From NCBI GenBank assembly GCA_949152475.1, contig OX424564.1, positions 32,796,165 to 32,860,164 of the forward strand: a stretch of 64,000 nucleotides of DNA, in the 5' to 3' direction. The stretch comes from Terebella lapidaria. Its lineage: Eukaryota; Annelida; Polychaeta; Terebellida; Terebellidae. Made by a program: the position numbers and the translations under genes. The notes under the pieces were generated by a model. The model worked only from the letters and a program-made list of their open reading frames with translations. It had not been told where the DNA came from and ran no database searches. Position 1 is the stretch's first letter, and every line of letters starts with the position of its first letter. This document shows, piece after piece, positions 12,520-25,283 of this stretch.

Positions 12520-13400
12520 AGGCCACAGTCCCAGGATGTTTATTCTCTTTCAGGACGCTGTTCCTCAGTTCAAGGGGTGTTGGTTGTACTCCGATCCACG
12601 TTTTCCTATGGTTAGGTTTGTCCAGGCCAAAGACCCAGGATGTTTGTTCTTTTTCAGAATGTTGTTCCTCAGTTCAAATGGTGTTGGTTGTACTCTGATC
12701 CCCGTTTTCCTATGGTCAGGTTTGTCCAGGCCACAGATCTATGATGTTTGTTCTCTTTCAGGATGTTGTTCCTCAGTTCAAGGGGTGTTGGTTGTACTCC
12801 GATCCCCGTTTTCCTATGGCTAGGTTTGCCCATGCCAAAGACCCTCCCTTTTTGTCCTCTTTCATGATGTTGTTCCTCATTTCAAGGGGTGTTGGTTGTA
12901 CTCACATCCCCGTTTTCCTATTGTTAAGTTTGTTCAGGCCAAAGACCCGGGATGTTTGTTCTCTTTCAGGATGTTGTTTGTACTCCATCCCCGTTTTCTT
13001 ATGGTTAGGTTTGTCCGGGCCAAAGACCCAGGATTTCTGTTCTCTTTTTCAGGATGCTGTTCCTCAGTTCAAGGGATGTTGGTTGTACTCACATCCCCGT
13101 TTTCCTATGGTTAGGTTTGTCCGGGCCAAAGACCCAGGATTTATGTTCTCTTTCAGGATGCTGTTCTCCAGTTCAAGGGATGTTGGTTGTACTCACATCC
13201 CCGTTTTCCTATGGTTAGGTTTGTCCGGGCCAAAGACCCAGGATTTCTGTTCTCTTTCAGGATGCTATTCTTCAGTTCAAGGGATGTTGGTTGTACTCAC
13301 ATCCCCGTTTTCCTATGGTTAGGTTTGTCCGGGCCAAAGACCCAGGATTTCTGTTCTCTTTCAGGATGCTGTTCTTCAGTTCAAGGGATGCTTGATTGTA
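12520..13400. repeat. 104-bp minisatellite, about nine units
   Basis: The anchor 'AGGATG(C/T)TGTTC' starts units at 12552, 12656, 12760, 12864, 12968, 13051, 13155, 13259 and 13363. The period is exactly 104 bp except between 12968 and 13051, where 21 bp are missing. Units near 13051-13400 are the most alike, suggesting the youngest expansion is at the right end. Each unit also contains 'TTCAAGGG(A/G)TGTTGGTTGT' and 'CCCCGTTTTCCTATGG'. The units lack stops in some frames, which creates open frames up to 193 codons (12741-13322). The same peptide recurs in shifted frames because 104 is not a multiple of 3, so this is not a protein gene. Confidence 0.93.
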
Positions 13401-16400
13401 CTCCAACTGATTATGTTCTAGACGTCTTACTTGTTACTCGGTGACCGTCTCACATGTCGATGAATATTATGATTTTCTTGCCATGAATTTGTAGACAGTT
13501 GTGTTCTTCCCTGTTGATTTGACACCTTCTCTTCGGCTGTATGTTTGGGTGTTCCTGACTGTCTTGCGGTGTTCTCTCGTTGGTATGTCGTATTTCATAC
13601 GTAGGCTACATTCAGGATGTTGTTAGTTCTTGATTATTGTTGCATTGACGGTTTCGTCAGGAACCACTCTCACCACAGTTTCGAACATTATCAGTTCTGA
13701 ATTGTCCTATTTTGTTTTTTTTTCTTTGGTCATTTCATATTCGTGTAGGACGAGTGTTTGAACATGTATGTGTAGCGAAATCACAATTGGCTTGTCTTGT
13801 CGCGATTTCGACAAGTTCCGCCAAAACCTGTGAGAATCACTTGATTTTCGACCATAGTCAATTTAGAAATGTGAAGTAATTGTCACTGTGGAATGTGTAC
13901 TTAGTTAACTACTAATTTAATGCCGTCCATATGTAACCTTTCAGATACAAAGTGAATAACTAACACAATTACGGTGCATTAATTGGTTTCCACGAATTAC
14001 TCCTGCGGTCAATACCAAGACAATATAACCCAGTACACAGCACAGTAACAGAACAATCCAATAATGGCAGGATGTAATAACATCGTGTTATTGCCCGAGC
14101 TGATACCGGTGATTATTACGAATGTTTCACCCGTTTATCGGGTGATAGAGGACAATCCCTCTTCATCTGCTAATTTAGTATCTGTGGGCTGCTAATTAAT
14201 TGTGCTGTCTTAGTTCGTCGTAACCTTATTTGTCCGTCTTATTGCAGTCAATTGGTACATTACGTAGAGAAAGACGTGTTCAATAAAGGCTAATTATGAT
14301 GAACCTAACCCACCTCTTGACCGCAAAATAATTATCGTGCTAGATCCATTCAGCCTATATTGCTCACCTGTGGCAGTCGTTAATTGGCCACTTGTAGGAT
14401 TGAACTTGCACACCGTGCAATTCAAGAGGGTCGAACGCGCCTTATAATCCCGTTAATTAATTTAATTGACTTCAATATTCCAGAGGCGTTATTGTTGGGA
14501 TATTTCTTCAAAAGAAGCTGAAGATGATCCAGGTTTATTTATGTGCTGTCCGCTATCGACAACAAGCTGACGTTTTTATTAATTGCATATCATTTTCTGA
14601 TTGATGGGGTGTTAAATTAGTATTTGTTTGCAAATTTGAAACGCCTGATTATTTGCTAGATTCCAGTTTCAGCGGCAGATCTCATTTACAATTATTCGCG
14701 GACAATTGCCTCGCTACATTTTGCACCAGTAAACTGACACGAACAGCTTGTTTCCGATTAGCATATAATGAAATCAATTAATCAAATCAGCCATTACTGA
14801 AAAGTGAACATATATTGTCTAGTTATGAATGAATGGGGATATATAATAATACAAACTAATTGCAAACGGAAACGTCAAACCTCGATCACTGTTAGAGGTT
14901 TCAATGCCGTCTAATACATAAACGTATCGTGAGTTGTTTATATATTCATCAATTTTCTCTCAATGTCATTATGTATTGCCAAATAACTCAATGTGACAGT
15001 TCCATCCAATGAAGAAAGTCTAAAAGGAGTCCTAGAAGAAAGAATCCACTGATCTCTGATCAAGCAAAGAGCCAGAAAACTTCACAAATTATGCCCACAA
15101 AATTCACCCAATTTATTATGAATGTCAAATTAAAACAATGCTCCGCGACTTCAGTCAAGACAGTTATTACTTGGTCTGGTCAAGTTCTTCAGAGACCAAA
15201 GAGGGAGGTCCTCAACGAACGCAAAGGAGTTGCAAACTCTGATAGAAAAATCTTGTCCCCGATGTCATTTCTGTTTCTCATTTCAAAAGTGCGACATAAT
15301 CACGCGGGCTCCAGATGACGAAAATTGCAAAAGCTAAGGGGAAAATAATAACCATTGCACAATCGTATCGCGTCGCGGGGAGACCGTCTTTTGGGGTTCG
15401 GTGGACGGACGGGGGTTTAATTCACAGAATGGGAAAAATCGAAGAAAAGGCGGGCAAAACTGAAAAGAAACAAAGACAGGTCATGGGGGAAGCTTTTTTT
15501 CTCTTGGTTATGGAAAATATCTTCCACTCTGCTTCTAGATCAAGAAATCCCGCTTTTCTATTCATTTTCTCTTTAATTACGGGTGGGACTGGTCCGGGTA
15601 TGGTCCCGATGCGAGCGATGAAGGTGATAAGGCCCCCAGACCGCCTCTCCGGCCACCTCCCACCCTGGCCGTCACCGTGTGCCCCGCCCGGGTTATGAGT
15701 TGCGGACCTTGCTTCGGCCCGGACAATCCAGTCGCCAGTTAATTCCTGGGCGAGATGCGGGACCTTTTTCAGATGGGATGACCCCTTCGCTGGAATTAAT
15801 GCTTCTTATTCAACTCATTAATCATTCGTCCCCCGGCCGGTTGGCTGTTGCAAATAATCAATTCACTTTCGGCGACTGGCCCCCAATGTAAGATCCCTGC
15901 TCGCTCCCATCAATTATATTTTTCCATGACTGATCTAATCACCTTCAGGGACCCCCTCCCCCTCCACCCCAGAGGGGCTCGGACCTCTCGCAATATTATA
16001 CAAAGCCATTTCTGAATATTGCTGTCGAGGGTTCCGCCATCGGTTCAGATTTTCTCCTGTCCTTGTTTCATTTTAGCCCTCTTTTCCTATATCATTCTCC
16101 AATGTCCCCCTTTTGGTCCCGATGGGATTTTTTGCTCGGTTGGTCGCCTGGGGTGGCTCTCCCTGGCATCACAGGTTCAGCATCTGGGGACAAGGTCTGT
16201 AGCGCAGGTTCCTCACCCCTTTTGGCTTTGGGAGCGTCCCGGGCAAGGGATAAGCAGAGAGACAGTCCTCGCTATTACCAAGGAACCAATGTGTGGGAGA
16301 TTTTGAGGCGAAGAATTTGGCTTAACGCGCCCTTAATTCCGTTGTTCTTGCTCTTCTTGAGAATGCAGCAGCGATATCGTGGTAGGTCCGTGACGCTCTT

Positions 16401-18054
16401 CCAAAGAGGTACAAGAATATGGCATGTCGTCCCCAGTGAAATGTCGCCTGATATTATAACGGTCATCTGTCTCCACGCCTCTAAACAATACCGCCCCGGA
16501 ACCCCAGCCTCGGAATCCTTAAAATAATCACAGCCATAAAGAAACGCCGACTAGCAAGAAAGAATGAAAGAACTGACGCAATTCTAAATGATATTGTGTC
16601 ACTTCGCCTTAAAGGCAACGTCTAGAAAATGAACAACTGGGAATGTCCTATACACTCCAGTTGAGGCCACATTCTACTTCCATATGGAGCCATGTGCTTC
16701 CCTCCTCTGCGCTAATAGTAATATCTCATAATAGGTAATGGCACGGTAAGTATGTTTTCATAGTAAATATTTTTGGTGGTGTACCGAAATTTTTCCAGTC
16801 GGACCGAGATTCATTTTCGTTGATTTTTTACATGGGTGTATAGGGGATACACGAACAATAGGACCCGAGTTGGTTCCAGGTTGTCTGCCGGGGCTATTGT
16901 CTTGTTGCCCCGGGGATTGGAGATGGTAAAGTCTCGGTGTCTTTGACGACCTGATGCTTAATCCGAACAATTAGTGTTAGTCTCGCCACGGTGGAAAAGC
17001 GTTCCGTCTATACAGCATGGAGAGTATGCTTTCCACCGTGATTAGTGAACTTGAATGAAACGAGATTTGACGTGGGTAATAATGGAAATATCGAAATATG
17101 TCGTGCCTATTTTGTTTCTCAACTTCTATAGACACGGGTGTAGGGTTATACTGTCAAAAACATCATTACACACTTAATAGGGGACAGAGGTTTCCATAAA
17201 TAGATTTTAAAGGTTTGTTTTAGAGCGCCGAAATGTATTAAAGTGTTTGTCAGGTGCGGCGAGGCGTAGGTGGCAGACACACATTAACAGAGTGAGGAAG
17301 ATGATAGCGTTATGTGTTTTACATCGTATTGAGACCATCATCTGTTTGTCGTCTTTGTAATCGAACTTCAACTGAGTAGTTGTAGCATTACAGCAGTTGT
17401 AACGGTATAATTATATACATACAGCCTAGAGTACCGTTTCTTGGGATAGGACTTCCCGATAGCACTGCCCCCACTGACCGCTGACCAGTATGACGAGTAT
17501 CGATCCCTGCACCGAACTGGAGATTCACTGGAGCTCCGCTACGCGCCTCCACCTTGCGCCTCCACTGACCACGGACTGGCAGCTCTGCTGACCCGACCAG
17601 GTCGTGGGTTGCACTGTCCCTTACCGGGTCAGGAGTAACTCGAGTGACATGCATTGTCACGGGGACATTGCTCGAGGCTTAGCTTGGAATGTTAGAAGTA
17701 GTGATAACGTTATTGCAAAGGCGTGGGTTAGAATATTCATCAGTAAAGGGGAGCTTGTTTATTATCGATTATTCTCGTCGTTAAAATGATCTTACATTGT
17801 TGCAATATCTGTAAATTTTAAATCGCATGATGGATTTTCGGTTGATACGGTTGCTAATGGTAATTGATGTTTTTCAATGACTATCTCAACTCAGATACAT
17901 ACATAAATTATGGTAAAATTAATTTGTTGCTGTTGATTTTTTTTTGCAACAATAAATGAAAACTATATGAAAACCACAAAGTAAAACAGCTTCGCACTCA
18001 CAAGATAATGGCCTCGCACATATTCTCAAGACGCACAAGTATATCAGAACTAAT
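13401..18054. other. Single-copy non-coding region, homeodomain-motif rich at 13.9-14.8 kb
   Basis: No supported gene. Between about 13,900 and 14,800 TAATTA/ATTAAT cores recur densely, with an inverted repeat TCACCCG-tttat-CGGGTGA at 14127-14145. GC-richer blocks follow at about 15,350-15,900, 16,100-16,520 and 17,420-17,640. The open frame at 16063-16527 (154 codons) has no recognisable domain. The pattern suits developmental enhancer DNA; this is inference from motif density. Confidence 0.4.
16987..17040. repeat. 54-bp hairpin beginning and ending CACGGTGG
   Basis: Arms CACGGTGGAAAAGC and GCTTTCCACCGTG pair with a one-base bulge around a 27-nt loop. The terminal eight bases equal those of the inverted-repeat element at 31,354-32,616, but the rest differs and no target duplication flanks it. 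Confidence 0.7.
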
Positions 18055-18665
18055 AATCTTGTTACTATGCACAGCTCTGTATTAACTATATATCGCTGTG
18101 CCGAGTCAATGGCTGGCGCCTGGCCGGGAAAAATAAACATTTTGATCGAAGTATTTGAGGCATGTTTATCGTGCAGTACATTTCAAAAACTGTCGCTGCG
18201 ACATCGCTGCAGTGTTTGTTGGGTGATTTCTATCAATAAATTCAAACAAACTCCCTATTTACTTCCACATGTATTTCGTGAAGTTTTTGTTGACACCTGG
18301 CGCCATATTCTGGGTTGTTTTGCAACATGTCAGAGGTCAACTAAATATTCGCATACTAAGTCGAGGTCACAATATGTGCGCGTGTTCATGCGCATGGACA
18401 GATAATGTGACTTCGACCTAGTATGCAATATTTAGCTGAATTCTGACCTGAGCACAACTGTATATGGCGACCTGAGATATCAGCAAAAACTCGAAATGTG
18501 TGTTGAAATAAATGGACATTTGCATTATTTATATCTTATCATAGAAATCGATAGATATGCCTCAAATACTTCGATCAACATTTCACTTTTCCCGGCGAGG
18601 CGCCAGCCATTGACTCGGCACAGCGATGTATAGTGAACATCGCGCTTGCACAGTAACCAATCTTG
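18055..18665. mobile_element. 597-bp fold-back element with 7-bp target duplication
   Basis: AATCTTG occurs at 18055-18061 and again at 18659-18665, bracketing 18062-18658. The whole interior is one long imperfect palindrome. The outer ~75 bp of each arm match best (including 'GTGCCGAGTCAATGGCTGGC' and 'TTGATCGAAGTATTTGAGGC'). Similarity continues inward through 'GTTTTTG...GCGCCATAT' to a centre near 18,385 with arms 'GTCGAGGTCACA' and 'TGTGACTTCGAC'. There is no coding capacity. A 7-bp (or 8-bp with one mismatch) duplication would fit hAT- or P-like transposition, but the termini (TTACTRTGCA) do not settle the superfamily. Confidence 0.85.
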
Positions 18666-19982
18666 ATGCTATGGTGTAACCCCAATATCAGTCAACATTA
18701 TCCTAATGACACTCTGAGCCGTGCTCATTTACAAAACTATAATTACACCTCTAATTCCCCAAATATCGCCGGGATTTTCTCCGACAGCGAAGATCTCGCC
18801 TTTTCTCGCGATATATCGCGTGGCTTCATGCTAGTTTCATTATCTGACTTCGACAGGCTAGTTTTTAATGGCAATGGTTTTGTTTTAATTACGCCTATCA
18901 GTCTGGGGCTTTCCTTTTCCTTGTCATCGGCTCAGTAATTATATATGATGGCACCGTGACATAACGTTCATCAACCACCGTTTGATCGGACCGAAGCACG
19001 CAGCCCAGGTTAATTATCCTTCCGCAAGGCATCCATCAAGAAATAGTCCCGGCCTTGCAGGGATAATTACTGGTAAATTGTGACATTTTCACCCCGGATC
19101 ATGCATCACCGCGGTGGACAAGATGAATCGGCGACGACTTCTGATATCACGTGATAAATGAGGTCACGAGGGTCATTTACATAACGGACTTGGCAGTAAA
19201 TTTACTTATTAATATTTGAATGTAAGGGAAGCTGAAACAAACATTTCTGAACATTTCTGGAATCATCACATAAAAACAGAAATATACCTAAATGGTATCA
19301 GTGTCTGGTGAGTACAATCCCTTGGAGACTATAAATGTCTGTATGCATCTAGCTATGTTTGTTCTATCACCTTCCTGAAGTTAATTTTTTGGGGTACTTG
19401 TCATGGTTTCCCACTGGGGGTGGCGTGTATATGCACGATTTTTGAGCCCATTGCCTCTCCACGTGTGAGGAGTTTATCAATTCACTAATTTCGTTTGGTA
19501 TCAAAAAACCCCAAATACCGATATAGATTCCCCTGCTTGAAATGACTTCTAGGTATATTATGTCGACTTGATTAAACGTCACTTTATTCAACCCTAAATT
19601 AAAAGATGTGACTTTTAACTAGCAGTTTTGACCAATTTTGAGTGGAAAGCATTGGTAACATTGATCGTTGAGAAGCATCCAATAGGCAATTGATTTCCAT
19701 ACACATTATGCAATATTTCTGTTTTTGGTATTAGATATGGTTGCGAAATCTAATAGTTGTCACACAAGCACACTGTTAACTAAAAGGAAGAGTTCAGTTT
19801 TCCTCCATTAAAACTCCGGTGAATTTTACTGTATTTCAAAAAGTGTGAATGAGGCAGCACACATACACATACCAGTGTCATTTGCATGTAACTCTACAAT
19901 CGTAGCTATTTAGTTTGGGAACATTCCCAGGACAATTAAACGCTGTGTCTAGTGTAGGAGTTTGAAAATACACCTGTCCATT
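18666..19982. other. Single-copy non-coding region
   Basis: No gene seen. A perfect palindrome CGCGATATATCGCG lies at about 18,808-18,821 and GC-richer sequence at about 18,950-19,170. The remainder is A+T-rich. Confidence 0.45.
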
Positions 19983-20840
19983 ATGACGACAAAAATAAAT
20001 GTTACCTAAGGGTGGTCCGCCTTACAAAATACGATCCCTTTCTCCATCCCACCTTTCTCTTAATCCACGGGCTTGTTGTAAGATCTTATATTGCAGTCAG
20101 TCATGACTTTGAATTGTGTATTAGACGGAGACATTCTAATGAACAATCTTATTCTGTTCGCATTTCGTCCAGTATTTGCTAGTTTACCGACTCATGAGGT
20201 TTTCGTTTGTTAAAACATGCCCGCCCCTCTCTTGGGGTATTCTAAAATTTATAACATAATGAATTTATCGTAAGTTTGTCGAAACACATCTGATATTAGA
20301 CTAAACGTTTTTTTCTATTCTATGTTTGAAAACATTGCCGATAACAGCCAATTTTGCACATTTTCCATGTTTCAATAAATATTATTCTCTCAAATTCTGT
20401 TCATTTTCTAATGTTGTCTGCCGATGGCTTGCTATGTCTGTCATTTTTATGTACCAAGTGGCCCATAAACATCAAATGCTCAAAGATAAAGCTCGAGGCA
20501 TGCATTTAGGAAGTCATATATGGTGCATGGTATGATGACCTTGACCATGCCTTAAGATGGCCTTGAGTGCTCAAACTCCTATGGCAAATGAACACTAACT
20601 ACTTGAGGATAAAACTTACTTGTGAATTATACATATGAAGACCTTGAACTTGACCTTATTATGGGTTCATGTCTGATTAGGTCCTCAAAAAAATCAATTA
20701 TACTCTGTAATCAGCAATTGCTGGAAAGCCACTGCACCCTTGGTACTATGTGTTTTTCGCCCATTTCTTTTCACCTATTCAATCAAAGAAATTCAGTTTC
20801 ATTGCATCAGTACAGACTGTATTCAGTGCAAAACGACACG

Positions 20841-20915
20841 ATGGCGCCCGTAGGAAGCGCCTCAAAGATGAAACATAATATCGCACAAACGAAAGCATCG
20901 CGCAACAGAAATTAA
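20841..20915 (+). other. 24-codon small ORF with strong start context, kept in both copies
   Basis: ATGGCGCC... has A at -3 and G at +4, a strong animal start context. It encodes a 24-residue basic peptide beginning MAPVGSASKMKHN. The paralogous frame at 28256-28330 is intact with two amino-acid changes. The sequence could equally be a YY1-type site (ATGGCGCC) in a conserved regulatory block. There is no evidence of expression. Confidence 0.25.
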
Positions 20916-21139
20916 TGCCCACATAGATTAAAATGTGCAAGCGCGTCGTCTAATATCCATTCACTGTCTTAATAGAGGATAATTTTTCCTGTGTGATACC
21001 CTTGTAATTTTTCCGCGCGAGGTTTTCTCAACCCATAGTTGGAAGACAATATGAGCCCCTTAAGAAATATCAGAATTACACGTCTGAGAATTATCCGCCA
21101 AGTTTTGTTATTCAACTTTTTTTTTTCTTTTTTAATTAT

Positions 21140-21290
21140 TATGGGCCCCCGCGGGCAAAGAATGTAGTCATATGACGCAATTAACGAAGTCATCAGTTGA
21201 TTTCGTCATACGTAGAACCTTTCTTCTCGCCGGGAGCGACTCAAAGTGTCACGTGACACACTGGACACAGAAGTAAGGAGAAGAAAACGA
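21140..21290. promoter_or_regulatory. Conserved candidate cis-regulatory block with palindromic E-box
   Basis: Nearly identical to 28,555-28,705 in copy B. It contains the 14-bp palindrome GTGTCACGTGACAC at 21246-21259, whose core TCACGTGA is the classic site of USF/MITF-TFE bHLH-zip factors. A TGACGCAAT motif near 21,173 resembles C/EBP-ATF sites. Function is inferred from motif quality and conservation between diverged copies. Confidence 0.35.
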
Positions 21291-21654
21291 ATTAAGCTGG
21301 ATTTCATCTTCAAATGAAGATTCTTTGGGATTGGTGGTGTTTATCAAAGTTCAGATGGTGTTCATCAGTTCAGATGGTGTACCAAACAGTATATAGCACA
21401 CGGGGTTTTACAATACCATTATTTTGAACAAGTTGGGAGATTTGTGAGCCGGCATGCGCAATTTTCATGGTAAAATATCAAGACCCCTCCACAATATATA
21501 CTTATTTTTTATGCGCATACAAAATTCTATCTATAAATCTATCTATCAATCAAGTTATATTAATACATATAGATATATATGAACAATTAATTACGATTCG
21601 TCCTGTCGCATTATTGCAACCAAATCCAATGGATTCTGCAAACAATCTTCCCTA

Positions 21655-21965
21655 AATAGATTGCACCATCACAGTGACATAAGGTTTCCCTCATGGCTGT
21701 CGTTTCAATGGCGTTTGTTTACACGTTTCGCTTATTAATGCGTTATCTCCGTCAATTCATTATTACACATGTTTTATTATTGGCATCATTATTTTTGATG
21801 AATATCGGAAGACAAAGATGCCATCGAGCGGCAACTTACAGACATCAACAGCTCGTATATCATTATCAAGTCATATCGAGTTCGTCGATGTTTAAAGATC
21901 AGTCATTAATTTACTCTGGCGTCAAAGCGGCGGCAGAAATTCACACTGACAAAAATTTTGATATT
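21655..21965. promoter_or_regulatory. Slowly evolving block shared by both copies (candidate enhancer)
   Basis: This ~300-bp block differs from 29,057-29,367 at only a handful of bases, while the sequence just downstream (22,050-22,330) looks about 80-85% identical. A frame of 109 codons (21693-22022) is open here and its counterpart at 29095-29478 is too. Most of the few differences change the amino acid, so coding constraint is not supported. It is rich in TCATTA/TTTATTA-type motifs. Gene conversion is the main alternative explanation. Confidence 0.4.
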
Positions 21966-22474
21966 GTGCCATTAATTCTAGATTACTGGTATAGTGACTT
22001 GGTCGTTGGTTGTAGATTCTGACATAGATTTTATTCCAAAATCCATTTCAGCTAAACTGAGTGTATTATTGATATAAAACAATCTATAAATGCATCACTA
22101 ACATCCAATTGCTGGTTACAACCTTTGAAATCATGAAGACGACGATATTTTGAAAATTTGGCAATAAATCTGTAATTGTCACCAATTCCCAGCATGATAA
22201 AATAACAGACGAAACAACCAAACTTGAGGACCAATATCAGAACAAGATCAATAAAAATCTCCTCATAGATCTTCATCAGGTTTCAGTGAAAGTAAGGATT
22301 TCCTACCCAACAAGTGGCAATTGTCCTAATTCAAGCATTGCACCAAGGGTGATGTAGTTTACCAGCAGTTTGTTCAGATTATCGCTCGTTCATCTCCGTG
22401 ATATAAATTGTCGCAATGATCCTAAGGTATGCCTCCTAAGATACACCATACATGACTTAATATGCCCATCTGTC

Positions 22475-22930
22475 AAACATAAGCTCTATTTTGAACCAGT
22501 TGGTGTTCAAAGTCTAACTAGTGCATTTTTGGATTGTCTGACCATCTTCAAGCATAAAATAAATATCATAATATGTCATGCCACTGTTAGAGTTAGGCCT
22601 ACTGAACATAATTTTAGAAAAGTAAAAAAAGAGCCAAATTCGTCATTTCCGACAAATAAATGGCTGGCTAATCGGTAAAAACGTATGCATAAAAAAACGA
22701 CTCAGGGTATAAACCCAAAGTATATTTTGGTGAATTTTTACAGAAGGAGTCATCAAGCTAAAATAAAAACACTTTAGTACTTATTTGTCGGACGGACGTT
22801 GGACGGCTAACCAGATGGCTAGACGGACGATGGACGATAACCACGACATTAGCTTATCGACTCATATGGGTGTAACGCAAACACACCACGCTGCATTTAT
22901 GATGATCCTTGATTGTATGGCATACGTTAT
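22475..22930. repeat. Segment of about 450 bp present only in copy A
   Basis: Copy B joins the flanking sequences directly near 29,890. The segment contains short GGACG repeats around 22,788-22,832. No inverted termini or target duplication are evident, so it is either an insertion in A or a deletion in B. Confidence 0.6.
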
Positions 22931-23223
22931 GAATCATATCACAAAAGATCATTCTACATTATTAAGCACATCACAAAAGATCATTCTGTAGAATGTATCT
23001 ACATATTACATAATAAAATACACGATGCGATGCTAAGATTATTATATGTAATGTATGAATACTACACATTTGCACACTTTGTAAAGTCAAGACACAAATG
23101 TCTGTCCTGATTTGTATGTCCACCATGTCACGACTTGTAAACAATATTATCAGCAAACACTGGAGATGATCAGCTGGCCGCCTTCTCTAACGAGCCTCAG
23201 AAACTTATCAATGCAAATATACT

Positions 23224-24486
23224 TATGGGGCCGGTCATTATTTATCGGGTGGGGGGGTTGGATGGATTTTCCGAGAAATGAGTTTTCAAAGTTTGACCCC
23301 CCCACCGATATTGAAAAACAATGTATGACCCCCCCACCAAGATCAAAAATAAAAGTGTGACCCCCCCCCCCCCCCCCAATCCCCAAGTACATATACAAGG
23401 CCATAATACGCAATTGATGACAATTATAAGGAGCCAGTATGATATCTAAATGCTGTTTTTACACTTCTTTCACATTTCTATTAAAACATTTGTGACTTTT
23501 GTCGCAATTTTTTTACTATAACGTAAGTGGATATTATGAATTTGTGCCATTACAACTGATTTAGTTATTATTTGTGGGCATATTATATTGGTATGGTAAT
23601 GACAGCCTCCGAGTGAACTCGGAAAAATTATGACTCTTCCACATATCATTGATGAATCAGGCCATGCTGGACTGGTACTTTCCTGACTTTGAATCAAATC
23701 TGTGTTTGCTCCATGATGGGTTCATAATCTTCCCTGATGATCCGCGATTGTCTAGCAATGTCCTGATCAGATTCACTATATCGTCATCCGGGACGATCCA
23801 GGACTATTTTGCAATCCTGGATGAAAATGTCCATATTTTGTTCATGGTGGTCCAGGACAGTCCTGAGCTCATCGAGGATTATCCTCAGTGGCCTAGGTTC
23901 CTGAGTTGGCATCGTGTTGAGTGGAAAATCGGTCTGTGATTTTGACATGCTGGTTCGGGGTCATTGGATGTTCTGGCATGTTGGTCAGCATGGTATGGGC
24001 CGGGTGATCCATTGTTAGTCGGTGACAGTGCCCTGCATGTTGATCATCCTGACTGGCACTCTATTCAGTTTCAGTGCTGCAGTGTTCTACTGAGGTCCAT
24101 AGTTGATCCGTGGTGACAATGTTTCAGTCTGTGTGTGATGAGCGGTTGTCGATTCACGACATCTCCTGATTTTGGGTGTTCCTGGATGGTCCTTTCTAGG
24201 ATCAAATTTTGGCGGAACTATAGTTTTACTGATAATGTGACAAAAGGATGGTTTCCAAATGCTGTATACTCCAGTGAACCATCAGTCCAGGTTGAGTGGA
24301 TTGTTTTCACCCAATTCACTATTTCAATATAAAATTTTCCTCAAATTAACTAAAATTCGAACTCCGACCCCCCCAGTTCCATTGAAAATAAAAGTATGAC
24401 CCCCCCAATAATGTTGAAAATGAAAGTGTGACCCCCCCCCAGTTTTTACCCAACCCCCCACCTGATAAATAATGACCGGCCCCTAT
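23224..24486. mobile_element. 1,257-bp inverted-repeat DNA transposon, TAT target duplication
   Basis: The element spans 23227-24483. Its ends are inverted repeats beginning GGGGCCGGTCATTATTTATC, continuing through a G-rich block. TAT flanks both sides (23224-23226 and 24484-24486). Copy B shows the uninterrupted site (ACTTATAGCTGAG near 30,186). Just inside each end are direct repeats of 'TGACCCCCCC' plus 'AAAATAAAAGT', in the same orientation at both ends. A 96-codon frame at 23649-23939 matches no transposase I recognise. A 3-bp duplication and GGG...CCC termini suit the PIF/Harbinger-ISL2EU group, as inference. Confidence 0.88.
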
Positions 24487-25283
24487 AGCTGAGACAGGGA
24501 AACACGTGGTAAACAGCCCTTGACTTCAAAAGCGTCTGTACCTTAAGGGCGGCGAATTTTACAGATTGACTGTCTTTGAATCGCTAATCAGCAGAATTGG
24601 TTGGGACATTACATCCGCAGTTCTCTGTCTGCAACACCACAACATAGGAGCAGAAAACTGAACGACTATGAGATGACCCGATGAGAAGAATTAACAACAT
24701 TTGGCACAACTGATGCCCAGGTCATTGTGCTCAAGACGAAGACAACTACGATTTCCAACGCCCCTCCCCTTGAGACTCGGAACTGCCAAAAGCTTCATTA
24801 AAGGAACTGAGATTGTACTGACAATGGCGTCCCTGGCTAGTGACTTGTTCATGGGAATGTCCACAGCAGAGAGGAACTTGAGTGAGCTCTTGGAAAGAGT
24901 GGAGACTATTTGTGCCCAGAAGAGAATACTGACCGTTACTCTGACAATAGTTATTGCATAATGTGCCAAGATTCCCTAATTCACAATGGGGAGGGGGATT
25001 AAAACTGGCCATACAGAAAGGTAGAAGAGTGACACACTATCTCCATCAATATGAAATAAAATTTGCGATAAGTTCTTCTATTCTGGAGCATATGCCCTGG
25101 TCAATTAACATCTAAAATCGAGATGGGGAAAGTTCAGGAGATCAGAAGGTGGGGGGTTTATCCTCCCGACCCGATAGTCGACAATTGCCCACCCTGTATC
25201 CCAGAATATACTTTGGGTTCTGGTCAATACGCATGCAGAATTAGCTTTTAACATCTTTCTGGGGTCACCTCGACTTTGGGTTC

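Noticed and set aside
12741..13322. 193-codon open frame
   Set aside because: It lies wholly in the 104-bp minisatellite; the same peptide recurs in shifted frames because the unit is not a multiple of three.
12520..13400. CRISPR-like array
   Set aside because: Units are contiguous 104-bp repeats without unique spacers, and the sequence is eukaryotic.
16063..16527. 154-codon plus-strand open frame
   Set aside because: No recognisable motif or splice context, and part overlaps a minus-strand frame of similar quality.
16987..17040. CACGGTGG hairpin as a relative of the 31,354-32,616 transposon
   Set aside because: Only the terminal eight bases agree, no target duplication is present, and the stem is too short for a standard miRNA precursor.
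21693..22022. 109-codon frame as a conserved protein gene
   Set aside because: It is nearly identical to its partner at 29,095, but the differences are mostly amino-acid changing and the frame ends differ; non-coding constraint or gene conversion fits better.
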